Positions 16,222 to 24,268 of a DNA stretch of 53,875 bases are shown in pieces; position 1 is the stretch's first letter, and every line of letters starts with the position of its first letter. Both the position numbers and the translations under genes were made by a program. The DNA is from Anoxypelagibacter sp902613655. GTDB taxonomy: Bacteria > Pseudomonadota > Alphaproteobacteria > Pelagibacterales > Pelagibacteraceae. The stretch lies in assembly GCA_902613655.1 (NCBI GenBank), contig CACMHR010000006.1, positions 1 to 53,875 of the forward strand, read 5' to 3'. The notes under the pieces were generated by a model. The model worked only from the letters and a program-made list of their open reading frames with translations. It had not been told where the DNA came from and did no database searches.

Positions 16222-16946
16222 CTTAATTTTTTAAATAGTCTTTTAAATCTAAAAGAATTTTTCCAATTCCAAATTTTAAATACACTTCCTTTGCTTGTAT
16301 CATTTGAAAAGAATATTAGTTGTGCTTTACCAACTAAATTATCTTTATGGACATATCCAACACTAGAGAGAAATCTGCTGTCCCTTGAACAATCTCTGTT
16401 ATCTCCTAGGAAAAAATAATGATCTTTAGGAACGATATATATATCTGAGTTAACCATGCTACCAATTGTGTTGTAAACAGCAGTATGTTTTATTTTATTG
16501 GGTAGTACCTCATTATAAGATATTACATCGGTAGTTTCCCCTCCACATTTAATTTCAAAATTATCTGTAAATTTTTCTTTATCAATTTTTTCCTTATTAA
16601 TATAAAGGTCACCGTCTTTAATTTGAATTTCATCTCCAGATAATCCAATTAATCTTTTTATAAAATCAGTTCTATTATCTGAGGGTGTCTTAAAAACTAT
16701 TAGATCACCATATTTTGGTTCAGAATAAAATATTCTTTTATTGAGTATTGGCGGACTGAAAGGAAAAGAATGTTTGCTGTATCCATAGGTATATTTTGAG
16801 ACAAAAATTCTATCCCCAACTAATAAAGTAGGTTCCATTGAGGATGATGGTATATAAAAGGGCTGAAATAGTAATGATCTTATTATAATGGCAATGAATA
16901 GTGCTATTAATAAAGTTTTTAAATTATCTATAATTTTCGCAGTCAT
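16218..16946 (-). CDS. lepB: Signal peptidase I
   Basis: Inner-membrane protease that removes Sec signal peptides. The 242-residue protein has one N-terminal membrane helix (residues about 8-25), followed by the catalytic FYIPSSSMEPTL with Ser36. The lysine base is Lys97 in TDFIKRLIGLSGDE. The late GDNRDCSRDSRFLSSVGYV motif is complete. It overlaps pdxJ and rnc by 4 bases each, in an order common in alphaproteobacteria except that acpS, normally between pdxJ and lepB, is absent. Confidence 0.97.
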   Translation of the reverse strand: MTAKIIDNLKTLLIALFIAIIIRSLLFQPFYIPSSSMEPTLLVGDRIFVSKYTYGYSKHSFPFSPPILNKRIFYSEPKYGDLIVFKTPSDNRTDFIKRLIGLSGDEIQIKDGDLYINKEKIDKEKFTDNFEIKCGGETTDVISYNEVLPNKIKHTAVYNTIGSMVNSDIYIVPKDHYFFLGDNRDCSRDSRFLSSVGYVHKDNLVGKAQLIFFSNDTSKGSVFKIWNWKNSFRFKRLFKKLR

Positions 16947-17665
16947 TTAATTATTTTTTTGAATTTTTTTATACAATATTTAATACCTTCAAATATTGAT
17001 TCACCTATTAAAAAATGTCCTATATTAAATTCTTTAATTCCTTTAATTTTTGATAAAATTTTTGCAGAGTCAAATGTTATACCATGACCTGCGTGAACAT
17101 CTATGCTCAGATCATTTGCAAAATTTACACTATTTAATATTTTTTTAAATTCTTTAGAATATTTTTTTCTTTTATTTATTAAATTACAAATTTTACCTGT
17201 ATGTATTTCTATACATTCGGCTCCAAGATTTTTTGCATGTAAAACAGATTTAAGGTTCGGTTCAATAAAAAGACTTGTTCGTATTTTTTTTCTTTTCAGT
17301 TCATAGATTATTTTTTTTAGAAAATTCGAATTTTTTTTTAGATTTAATCCACCTTCAGTAGTAATTTCCTTTCTTTTTTCTGGGACAATGCAGACAAAAG
17401 CAGGTTTATATTTTAATGCAATTTTTAACATTTGTTTTGTTGGAGCCATTTCTAGGTTTAAAGGTATTTTTAATTTTTTTCTAATTTCAATTAAATCTTG
17501 ATCAATTATATGTCTTCTGTCTTCCCTTAAATGGATTGTAATTGAGTCAGCACCATATTTTTGGGATAGAAGAGCAGCCTTTAATGGACTTGGATAATTT
17601 TCGCCCCTTGCGTTTCTAACGGTAGCAACATGATCTATATTGATACCTAATCTTGTTTTACCCAT
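16943..17665 (-). CDS. pdxJ: Pyridoxine 5'-phosphate synthase
   Basis: Last step of the DXP-dependent vitamin B6 pathway, forming pyridoxine 5'-phosphate. The 240-residue TIM-barrel protein begins RLGINIDHVATVRNARG and includes DSITIHLREDRRHI, LNLEMAPTKQML, VCIVPEKRKEITTEGGL, IEIHTG, DVHAGHG and FNIGHFLIGES, all standard PdxJ motifs. Start and pyrE stop overlap by one base (TAATG). Confidence 0.97.
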   Translation of the reverse strand: MGKTRLGINIDHVATVRNARGENYPSPLKAALLSQKYGADSITIHLREDRRHIIDQDLIEIRKKLKIPLNLEMAPTKQMLKIALKYKPAFVCIVPEKRKEITTEGGLNLKKNSNFLKKIIYELKRKKIRTSLFIEPNLKSVLHAKNLGAECIEIHTGKICNLINKRKKYSKEFKKILNSVNFANDLSIDVHAGHGITFDSAKILSKIKGIKEFNIGHFLIGESIFEGIKYCIKKFKKIIK

Positions 17666-18246
17666 TATAAATTTCTACTTCCAGGTTTCGTGGGGTTTAA
17701 TTTTTTTAAATGATCAGGTAATTCGTTTTTATTATAAGTGGGTATTTCAATTTTAATTTGAGATACAAAATCTTTTTTAATTAAAGACTTATCATTTGAT
17801 CTGTCAATTATACATGCATATCCAATTACATTCCCATGGTGCTTGTTAATCATGTCAGCACATTCAAGACTTGATTTTCCAGTAGTAATTACATCCTCAA
17901 CTATTAAAATTTTTTGATTTTTTTGTATTTTGAAACCACGTCTCAGTTCAAATTTTCCATTTACTCTTTCAGCAAAAATAGTTTCTTTACCCAAAATTCT
18001 TCCAATTTCATAACCAATAACAACACCACCCATTGCAGGAGATACTATTAGATCAAAGCTTTTAAAATTTTCGTTAATTTTTTCTGCAAGTGATAAACAA
18101 ATTTCTTTTGCTTTACTTGGTTTGCTTAATAACTGGGCGCATTGAACGTATTTATCACTATGTAAACCTGATGATAAAACAAAATGTCCCTCTAATAGAG
18201 CATTAGTTTCTTTTAAAATTTTTAAGGACTCTTTGTATGAAAGCAT
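17665..18246 (-). CDS. pyrE: Orotate phosphoribosyltransferase
   Basis: Transfers phosphoribosyl from PRPP to orotate in pyrimidine synthesis. The 193-residue product has the PRPP-binding motif ILIVEDVITTGKSS at 113-126 and the N-terminal ALLEGHFVLSSGLHSDKYVQC, which matches alphaproteobacterial PyrE and supports the MLSYKE start. That start lies 44 bases inside the end of spoT, an unusually long overlap. The spoT-pyrE-pdxJ order is conserved in the class. Confidence 0.96.
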   Translation of the reverse strand: MLSYKESLKILKETNALLEGHFVLSSGLHSDKYVQCAQLLSKPSKAKEICLSLAEKINENFKSFDLIVSPAMGGVVIGYEIGRILGKETIFAERVNGKFELRRGFKIQKNQKILIVEDVITTGKSSLECADMINKHHGNVIGYACIIDRSNDKSLIKKDFVSQIKIEIPTYNKNELPDHLKKLNPTKPGSRNL

Positions 18247-19948
18247 ACTTTTTCTTTTTATGACGAATTACTTTAAATTTTAAATTTTGTTGCTTAATCT
18301 GACTTATCAAGTTTGTAAAGTTTTTTAAATCTTTAATTTGTATATCAAACAAAAATTGTAGATAATCTTTGCTTCTTTTGGTCATTTCTATATTTATGAT
18401 ATTGGCGTCATTCATACCTATCAATGTGCTTACCTTTCCCAAGATACCAGGCTTATGTGGTAAATCTATCGATAGTGTTGATGTATATTCTTTTTTTTCA
18501 GACTCATTATCTAAAAGTTTGCCTTGCCAATGTTTCCTAATCGAGGCTCTTGCTTTACCGGTTTTGCTTGATGACAACCAATGTAGTGATGGTGACACTT
18601 TTTTTGAAGTAATAATTTTAATCATATCGCCATTATTTAACATTGTTTGTAATGGAGATGACTTTCCATTAACTTCGCATCCAATTGCAGTATCACCAAT
18701 CTTAGTATGGACTGCATAAGCAAAATCGATTGGTGTTGCCTCTTTTGGTAACTTTATCACAGCACCTTTTGGGGTAAAACAAAAAACATTGTCCTGAAAC
18801 ATTTGCAGTTTTGTGAATTCAAAATAATGTTCTGGACTTCCACCAGTCTCAATAATTTCAACAAGATCTCTTAACCAATCATATTCCTTCCATGATAATT
18901 CAGAAAATTTCTCAGAAGACTTATATTTCCAATGGGCAGCTATACCTCTTTCGGCAAATTCATGCATAGGTTTTGTTCGTATTTGAATTTCAATCCTTTT
19001 TTTCATTGGACCAATTACGGACGTATGAATTGATTTGTACTGATTAATCTTAGGTGTAGAAATATAATCTTTAAACTTACCTGGTATAGCAGGGAATTTA
19101 CTATGAAATAATCCTAATGTTACATAGCAATCATTAATATTTTTTACAATGACTCTAAAACCAACAATATCTGTGAGCTGCTCAAGGGATATTCTTTTTG
19201 TTTGCATTTTTCTCCATATTGAAAATGGGGTTTTTTCTCTTCCAGTAATTTCAGCATCTATATCATTTGATTTTAATAATTTGTAAAGATCATCTGATAT
19301 CTGTTTTATATTGTCATCTCTCTTATTTTTAATAACAGATAGTCTATTTAAAATTAAATTTCTTGCCTCCAAATTTAAAATTGAAAAAGACAAATCTTCA
19401 AGTTCATCTCTGATACGATTCATGCCCATTCTATCAGCTAATGGCGCATAAATTTCCATTGTTTCTTTTGCTTTTCTGATTTTTTTACTTTCATCTTTAA
19501 CGAACTTAATAGTTCTCATGTTGTGTAATCTGTCAGCTAATTTAACTAGTAAAACTCTAATATCTTTTGAAGTAGCAAGTATCAATTTTCTAAAATTTTC
19601 AGCTTTTGAGTTTTCGACTGCTTTTTCCTCTAAAGCAGAAATTTTTGTTACACCATCAACTAAATCTGCAACTTCTTTTCCAAATTCTTTTTTTACTGTT
19701 TCATAAGTTGCTTTTGTATCCTCGACAGTATCGTGAAGTAAACCAGTGGTTATAGTTGCACTATCTAACTTTAATTCAGTGAGAATGTTTGCTACAGCAA
19801 CTGGGTGACTAATATAGGGAGTGCCTTCATCTCTTTTTTGGTTTTTATGTGCACTTAGTGCAAAATTATAAGCTTTGCTTAGAGCATCACGATTGAAAAA
19901 TCTGTTGTAAGATTGAACTTTTTTAATTAACTCATCGTCATTTAACAT
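18203..19948 (-). CDS. spoT: Bifunctional (p)ppGpp synthetase/hydrolase (RSH), compact
   Basis: Makes and degrades (p)ppGpp in the stringent response. At 581 residues it is well short of the usual 700-750. The order is: HD hydrolase (about 45-150, with LLHDTVEDT at 70-78 and KLADRLHNMRT), synthetase (about 238-350, with LTDIVGFRVIV and INQYKSIHT), TGS (about 387-447, VFCFTPKGAVIKLP), then an ACT domain (about 490-560, SIDLPHKPGILGKV). The helical and conserved-cysteine/zinc-finger segment between TGS and ACT is essentially absent, leaving only about 40 residues. Both catalytic halves look intact. It overlaps folK by 11 bases and pyrE by 44. Confidence 0.95.
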   Translation of the reverse strand: MLNDDELIKKVQSYNRFFNRDALSKAYNFALSAHKNQKRDEGTPYISHPVAVANILTELKLDSATITTGLLHDTVEDTKATYETVKKEFGKEVADLVDGVTKISALEEKAVENSKAENFRKLILATSKDIRVLLVKLADRLHNMRTIKFVKDESKKIRKAKETMEIYAPLADRMGMNRIRDELEDLSFSILNLEARNLILNRLSVIKNKRDDNIKQISDDLYKLLKSNDIDAEITGREKTPFSIWRKMQTKRISLEQLTDIVGFRVIVKNINDCYVTLGLFHSKFPAIPGKFKDYISTPKINQYKSIHTSVIGPMKKRIEIQIRTKPMHEFAERGIAAHWKYKSSEKFSELSWKEYDWLRDLVEIIETGGSPEHYFEFTKLQMFQDNVFCFTPKGAVIKLPKEATPIDFAYAVHTKIGDTAIGCEVNGKSSPLQTMLNNGDMIKIITSKKVSPSLHWLSSSKTGKARASIRKHWQGKLLDNESEKKEYTSTLSIDLPHKPGILGKVSTLIGMNDANIINIEMTKRSKDYLQFLFDIQIKDLKNFTNLISQIKQQNLKFKVIRHKKKKYAFIQRVLKNFKRN

Positions 19949-20468
19949 AACTAATTATATCATTTTGATTTAATTTTGTAATCTCATTATTTGAAGTTTT
20001 AAGATTTTTTATTAATATATCAATACAATCTTTTGTTTTGGGATGCTTCCAGTTAGGGCAAATTTCTTTTAGAGGGTATAAGACAAAGTTTCTTTCAGTC
20101 ATTTTTTTATGAGGTATATTTAGTTCTATGTTGTTTAATTTTGTATTTATAATTTTTCCATGAAAATCAATGATATCGATATCACAAGTTCTTGGGTCAT
20201 TTTTTTTAAATCTTTTTCTGCCCAATTTTTCTTCTACTAATAATAAACGTTTCATTAAATCAACCGATTTTAAAGGTGTTTCAACAGAAATTACTACATT
20301 AATAAATTTTGGATCATTTTTATTTGGATACGAAACAGATTCATAAAAACTAGATTTCTGTAACAAATTTATATTATTCTCCCTTAAATAATTTATAGCC
20401 AATTCAATATTCTTATATCTATCTCCAAAATCTGATTGTAAATTCGAGCCTAATCCAAGAAATATCAT
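19938..20468 (-). CDS. folK: 2-amino-4-hydroxy-6-hydroxymethyldihydropteridine pyrophosphokinase
   Basis: Transfers pyrophosphate from ATP to the pterin precursor of folate. The 176-residue protein starts IFLGLGSNLQSDFGDRYKNI and has PKFINVVISVET, LVEEKLGRKR, the HPPK signature NDPRTCDIDIIDF and LNIPHKKMTERNFVLYPLKEI. It sits between smpB and spoT, where many alphaproteobacteria carry rpoZ. One-base junction with smpB and 11-base overlap with spoT. Confidence 0.95.
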   Translation of the reverse strand: MIFLGLGSNLQSDFGDRYKNIELAINYLRENNINLLQKSSFYESVSYPNKNDPKFINVVISVETPLKSVDLMKRLLLVEEKLGRKRFKKNDPRTCDIDIIDFHGKIINTKLNNIELNIPHKKMTERNFVLYPLKEICPNWKHPKTKDCIDILIKNLKTSNNEITKLNQNDIISYVK

Positions 20469-20938
20469 TATTTATTTTTGCTAAATATTCTGGCTTTTTC
20501 TCTATCCCAGTCTCTTTTTTTCTTTACGGCTCTCTTATCATAAAGTTTTTTTCCTTTGGCAATAGCTATTTCGACTTTTGCTTTTCCTTTTTTAAAATAC
20601 ATTTTTGTTGGAATAATTGTTAAACCTTCTCTATTCACTTTGCCTATAAGTTTGTTAATTTCTTTTTTATTAAGTAATAGTTTTCTTGAGTCTCTGGGTT
20701 CATGATTGTTATAACTTGACTCTTTATAAGATGGAATATGTGAATTAATCAAAAATATTTCACCATTGTGATCTGAAGCGTATGCATCTGTAATGTTAGC
20801 TTTTCCATCTCTTAATGATTTTACTTCCGAACCTTTCAAAACTATTCCTGCTTCAATAAGTTCGTGAAAAAAATAATTAAATCTAGCTTTCCTATTATTA
20901 CAAACTATTTTGATACCAATATTTTTTTTTGCTTTCAT
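20468..20938 (-). CDS. smpB: SsrA-binding protein SmpB
   Basis: Partner of tmRNA in ribosome rescue. The 156-residue protein has NRKARFNYFFHELIEAGIVL, LKGSEVKSLRDGKANITDAY, LINSHIPSYKESSYNNHEP and the basic tail GKKLYDKRAVKKKRDWDREK that inserts into the ribosome mRNA channel in the family. The tmRNA gene itself is not in this window. It directly follows dapA (one-base overlap), as in other alphaproteobacteria. Confidence 0.97.
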   Translation of the reverse strand: MKAKKNIGIKIVCNNRKARFNYFFHELIEAGIVLKGSEVKSLRDGKANITDAYASDHNGEIFLINSHIPSYKESSYNNHEPRDSRKLLLNKKEINKLIGKVNREGLTIIPTKMYFKKGKAKVEIAIAKGKKLYDKRAVKKKRDWDREKARIFSKNK

Positions 20939-21822
20939 TAAAGCAATTGTGCAACCTTTAAAGCTTTTTCAATTTCTTTTTTTGTTTTTTCCGTAATTTT
21001 TACTAATGGTAGTCTCACATCTTCTGAAGATAAATTTAGTAAACTTGCAGCATATTTAACTGGACTTGGGTTGCTTTCAATAAATAAAGCTTTGTGGAGA
21101 GGCATTAGTTTATTATTTATTTCTTCTGTTTTTTTTAATGATTTCTCATCATTTCTTTTTAAAGATGCTTGTTGAAAATTTGAACAAAGTTTTGCAGCTA
21201 CGTTTGCGGTAACACTTATGCATCCTACTCCTCCTCGCGCATTAAATTCCATGGCTGTTCCATCTTCACCAGATAACTGAATAAATTCTGGTCCCATTTT
21301 TTTAAGTTGTTGATCAACTCTGTCTAGATCAGCTGTGGCATCTTTTACTCCAGCAATATTTTTTAATTCAAAAAGTCTCGCCATTGTGTCTACGCTCATG
21401 TCGACTACCGATCTAGGAGGTATGTTATAAATTATAATTGGTATACCAACTTTATCATTAATAGTTTTATAATGTTGATAAAGACCTTCTTGTGTTGGTT
21501 TGTTGTAATATGGTGTTACAATTAGAAGGGCGTTTGCTCCTGCTTTTTCAGCATGCTGTGATAACTCGATTGCCTCAGAAGTAGAATTAGACCCCGTTCC
21601 TGCAATAACCGGAATTTTCCCATTTGACTCTTTGACGGCAATCTCAATAACCTTTTTGTGTTCATCATGATCCAATGTTGGTGACTCACCGGTGGTACCT
21701 GCTGGTACAAGGCCATTTGTGCCATTAGAGATATGATAATGAATTAAAGAAGCATATCTATCCTCATCTATCTTATTATTTTTAAACGGCGTTATTAAAG
21801 CTACGATTGATCCTTTGAACAT
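20938..21822 (-). CDS. dapA: 4-hydroxy-tetrahydrodipicolinate synthase
   Basis: Condenses pyruvate with aspartate semialdehyde, the committed step to diaminopimelate and lysine. The 294-residue protein has VPAGTTGESPTL (Thr43/Thr44), TPYYNKPTQEGLYQHY, the catalytic Tyr132 in IIIYNIPPRS, and the Schiff-base Lys160 in IAGVKDAT. Length is typical. It is divergent from the lytic transglycosylase gene across only 39 bases. Both gene products feed or act on peptidoglycan. Confidence 0.97.
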   Translation of the reverse strand: MFKGSIVALITPFKNNKIDEDRYASLIHYHISNGTNGLVPAGTTGESPTLDHDEHKKVIEIAVKESNGKIPVIAGTGSNSTSEAIELSQHAEKAGANALLIVTPYYNKPTQEGLYQHYKTINDKVGIPIIIYNIPPRSVVDMSVDTMARLFELKNIAGVKDATADLDRVDQQLKKMGPEFIQLSGEDGTAMEFNARGGVGCISVTANVAAKLCSNFQQASLKRNDEKSLKKTEEINNKLMPLHKALFIESNPSPVKYAASLLNLSSEDVRLPLVKITEKTKKEIEKALKVAQLL

Positions 21823-21861
21823 AATTCTTTATATAGTAAATATCTTTATTTTTTAAACTTT

Positions 21862-24150
21862 ATGCTTAAACAATTAATTAGTCTAGTTTTTTTATTTATT
21901 GCGCTAACTTTTGTTAAAGCATATCCAGATACAACATCTGGAATTTTACCAAAAGCCAAACCAAAGGAAATATTTAAATCAGTAAATAAAGTAAAAACAC
22001 GAAATATATTGCCTCTTAAAAAACCGACTTTACAAAAATTTAAAGTTACAAAAACAAAAGAAATTCTTCCAAAAAACAAACCTTCTATTGAAAAAAAGGT
22101 AAAAGAGAAAAAAACGGTCGAGGTTGTTAAAGAAAAAAAATTGCCTCTAGAGAATCTAAATACTGAAACAACAGAAATTGTATTTTTACTGCCGAAAAAA
22201 AAGCCTGTAACATATAAGACAATTTCTTCAAAAGAGGCTTTGGAGTCTAAAGTTTTAAGCAAAAAAGATTATACCTATGCTAAAGAAGTATTTATAAATA
22301 TAAAAGAAAAAAAGTGGACATCTGTATTTAGAACTACAAAAAAGATAAAAGATAAAGATTTTAAAAATTTAATTTCCTGGATTTATTTAAAAGAAAAAAG
22401 TAATAAAGCTACATTTTCAGATTACATAAAATTCATTGATGACAATCCTAATTATCCAAGAATCAATAGACTAAAATATCTAGCAGAACATAAAATTAAT
22501 TTAAGCGCAAATAGTCCAAATACAGTAATTGGTTGGTTTGAGTCATCACCTCCATTAAGTGGATTTGGTAAAATAAAATTAGGAGAATCGTATTTTATCA
22601 AAGGTGATTATATTAAAGCTGAAGAGTTAATTAAAGAAGGGTGGATTGATGCATCTTTAAGTTCTAAAGATTTAAGATATTTAAATAAAAAGTATAAAAA
22701 ATTTCTCAAATATTCTGATCATATAAAAAGAGCTGATTATATGGCATGGGAATATAAATATTGGGATTTAAAACGAATATTGAGATATCTTCCAAAAGAT
22801 TATAGGGCTTTGTACAATGCAAGACAAATCCTTATGAGTAATTCTTATGGTGTAGATGATGCCATCTCTAAAGTTCCAAGTAATTTAAAATCTGATATCG
22901 GTCTTAGATATGACAGATTAAAATGGAGAAGTAGAAGAGGAAGAACAGAATCTTCTCTAGAAATTATTGATCAAGCACCATTAAATAAAGATGAATTAGT
23001 ACGTGCAGATTTATGGTGGAAACAGAGAAATATAATATCTAGATCATTAATATATAAAAAAAAATATCAAAAAGCTTATGAAGTAGCAAAAAACCATGCA
23101 TTAGACGAAGGTCCAGAATTCGCTGAGGCTGAATGGATGGCAGGATGGATTGCGGTAAGTTTTTTAAATAATCCAAACTTAGCAGTTAATCATTTCAAAT
23201 CATTTTACGAAAACGTTGGTTATCCCATAAGTTTAGCAAGAGGAGCATACTGGATTGGGGTTTGTTATGAAAAATTAGGTAAAAATAAACTTTCTCAAGA
23301 CTATTTTGAAGAGGGATCTAAGTATTTAACAACTTTTTACGGTCAACTATCTTTTAAAAAAATTAATCCTACCGGACAATTTGAGCTTTTAGATAACTCT
23401 AAATACACTAAAGATTATGAAAAAGAATTTAATAAGAACCCTTTAGTTAAACACGTGATTCTTTTAAGGGAACTAAATAAAACTGATTATAGTAAAGATA
23501 TAATAAAACATTTAGCGAATTTAAATATTGAAAAAGGAAGTGAGGTTTTGGCAGCAAAATTAGCAACTGAAGTCGGTAGATATGATTATGCTATACAAGT
23601 TTCAAAAAAAGCTTCATATGAAAAAAGATTTTATAATAAATATAATTATCCAATTATAACTACTCCTAGAGTTATAAATGGTAAAAATATGCCTTCACCA
23701 GAAATTATTTTAGCAATCACACGTCAAGAAAGCGAATTTGATGCTAAAGCAAATAGTTATGTTGGCGCTAAAGGGATGATGCAACTTATGACTTATACCG
23801 CGAAGCTTGTTGCGAAGCAAATGGGGGTACCTTATAGAAAGAGTAAGCTAACTTCAGATCCTGAATACAATATCAGATTAGGAACTTATTATTTTAATTC
23901 TCTTTTAAATGAATACGGTGAAGTTTATCCTTTTGCTATAGCTGCGTACAATGCGGGTCCAAAAAGAGTTAAATATTGGAGAAAAATAAACGGTGACCCC
24001 ACTAAAGGAAGTATAGATTTTGTTAATTGGATAGAATTAATAAAATTTAAAGAAACTAGAAATTATGTTCAGAGAGTATTAGAGAATGCTAGTGTATACA
24101 GGTACATGATAAGTGGTAAACCTGTAGAATTTGATAATTATTTTCGATAG
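21862..24150 (+). CDS. slt: Soluble lytic murein transglycosylase with N-terminal LPxxKP repeats
   Basis: Periplasmic enzyme that cleaves the MurNAc-GlcNAc bond of peptidoglycan. The 762-residue protein has a signal peptide (about residues 1-20, ending VKA-YP). A lysine/proline linker with four (I/L)LPxxKP repeats lies at about 28-34, 49-55, 68-74 and 109-115. A long helical superhelix follows, then a C-terminal Slt70-type catalytic domain. The catalytic glutamate is Glu623 in ITRQESEFDAKANS, followed by GAKGMMQLM, YNIRLGTYYF and PFAIAAYNAGPKRV. The stop is 3 bases from the 3' end of convergent tRNA-Ser. Confidence 0.93.
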   Translation: MLKQLISLVFLFIALTFVKAYPDTTSGILPKAKPKEIFKSVNKVKTRNILPLKKPTLQKFKVTKTKEILPKNKPSIEKKVKEKKTVEVVKEKKLPLENLNTETTEIVFLLPKKKPVTYKTISSKEALESKVLSKKDYTYAKEVFINIKEKKWTSVFRTTKKIKDKDFKNLISWIYLKEKSNKATFSDYIKFIDDNPNYPRINRLKYLAEHKINLSANSPNTVIGWFESSPPLSGFGKIKLGESYFIKGDYIKAEELIKEGWIDASLSSKDLRYLNKKYKKFLKYSDHIKRADYMAWEYKYWDLKRILRYLPKDYRALYNARQILMSNSYGVDDAISKVPSNLKSDIGLRYDRLKWRSRRGRTESSLEIIDQAPLNKDELVRADLWWKQRNIISRSLIYKKKYQKAYEVAKNHALDEGPEFAEAEWMAGWIAVSFLNNPNLAVNHFKSFYENVGYPISLARGAYWIGVCYEKLGKNKLSQDYFEEGSKYLTTFYGQLSFKKINPTGQFELLDNSKYTKDYEKEFNKNPLVKHVILLRELNKTDYSKDIIKHLANLNIEKGSEVLAAKLATEVGRYDYAIQVSKKASYEKRFYNKYNYPIITTPRVINGKNMPSPEIILAITRQESEFDAKANSYVGAKGMMQLMTYTAKLVAKQMGVPYRKSKLTSDPEYNIRLGTYYFNSLLNEYGEVYPFAIAAYNAGPKRVKYWRKINGDPTKGSIDFVNWIELIKFKETRNYVQRVLENASVYRYMISGKPVEFDNYFR

Positions 24151-24153
24151 TTG

Positions 24154-24245
24154 TGGCGGTGAGGGTGGGATTCGAACCCACGGTAGATTGTTACACCTAC
24201 GGAAATTTAGCAAACTTCTGGTTTAAACCGCTCACCCACCTCACC
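24154..24245 (-). tRNA. tRNA-Ser(GCT)
   Basis: On the reverse strand the 92-base sequence folds as a class II tRNA. It has acceptor GGTGAGG with CCTCACC, discriminator G, and an encoded CCA. The anticodon stem is GAAGT/ATTTC (one G-T pair) around loop TTGCTAA, giving anticodon GCT (serine AGC/AGT codons). A long variable arm (pairing GTAG-GT with A-CTAC) and T arm TGGGTTCGAATCCCA confirm serine identity. It lies 23 bases after the MATE transporter gene. Confidence 0.96.
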
Positions 24246-24268
24246 AAGATTGGTTTTTTATAACATGT

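Noticed and set aside
21846..22262. 138-codon frame antisense to the transglycosylase N-terminus
   Set aside because: It lies opposite the signal peptide and LPxxKP linker of a clear gene; it is Phe-rich as expected from the complement of Lys codons and has no recognisable motif.
24154..24245. tRNA-Ser as an attachment site for an integrated element
   Set aside because: Neighbouring genes are housekeeping, there is no integrase, and no repeat of the tRNA 3' end is visible nearby.
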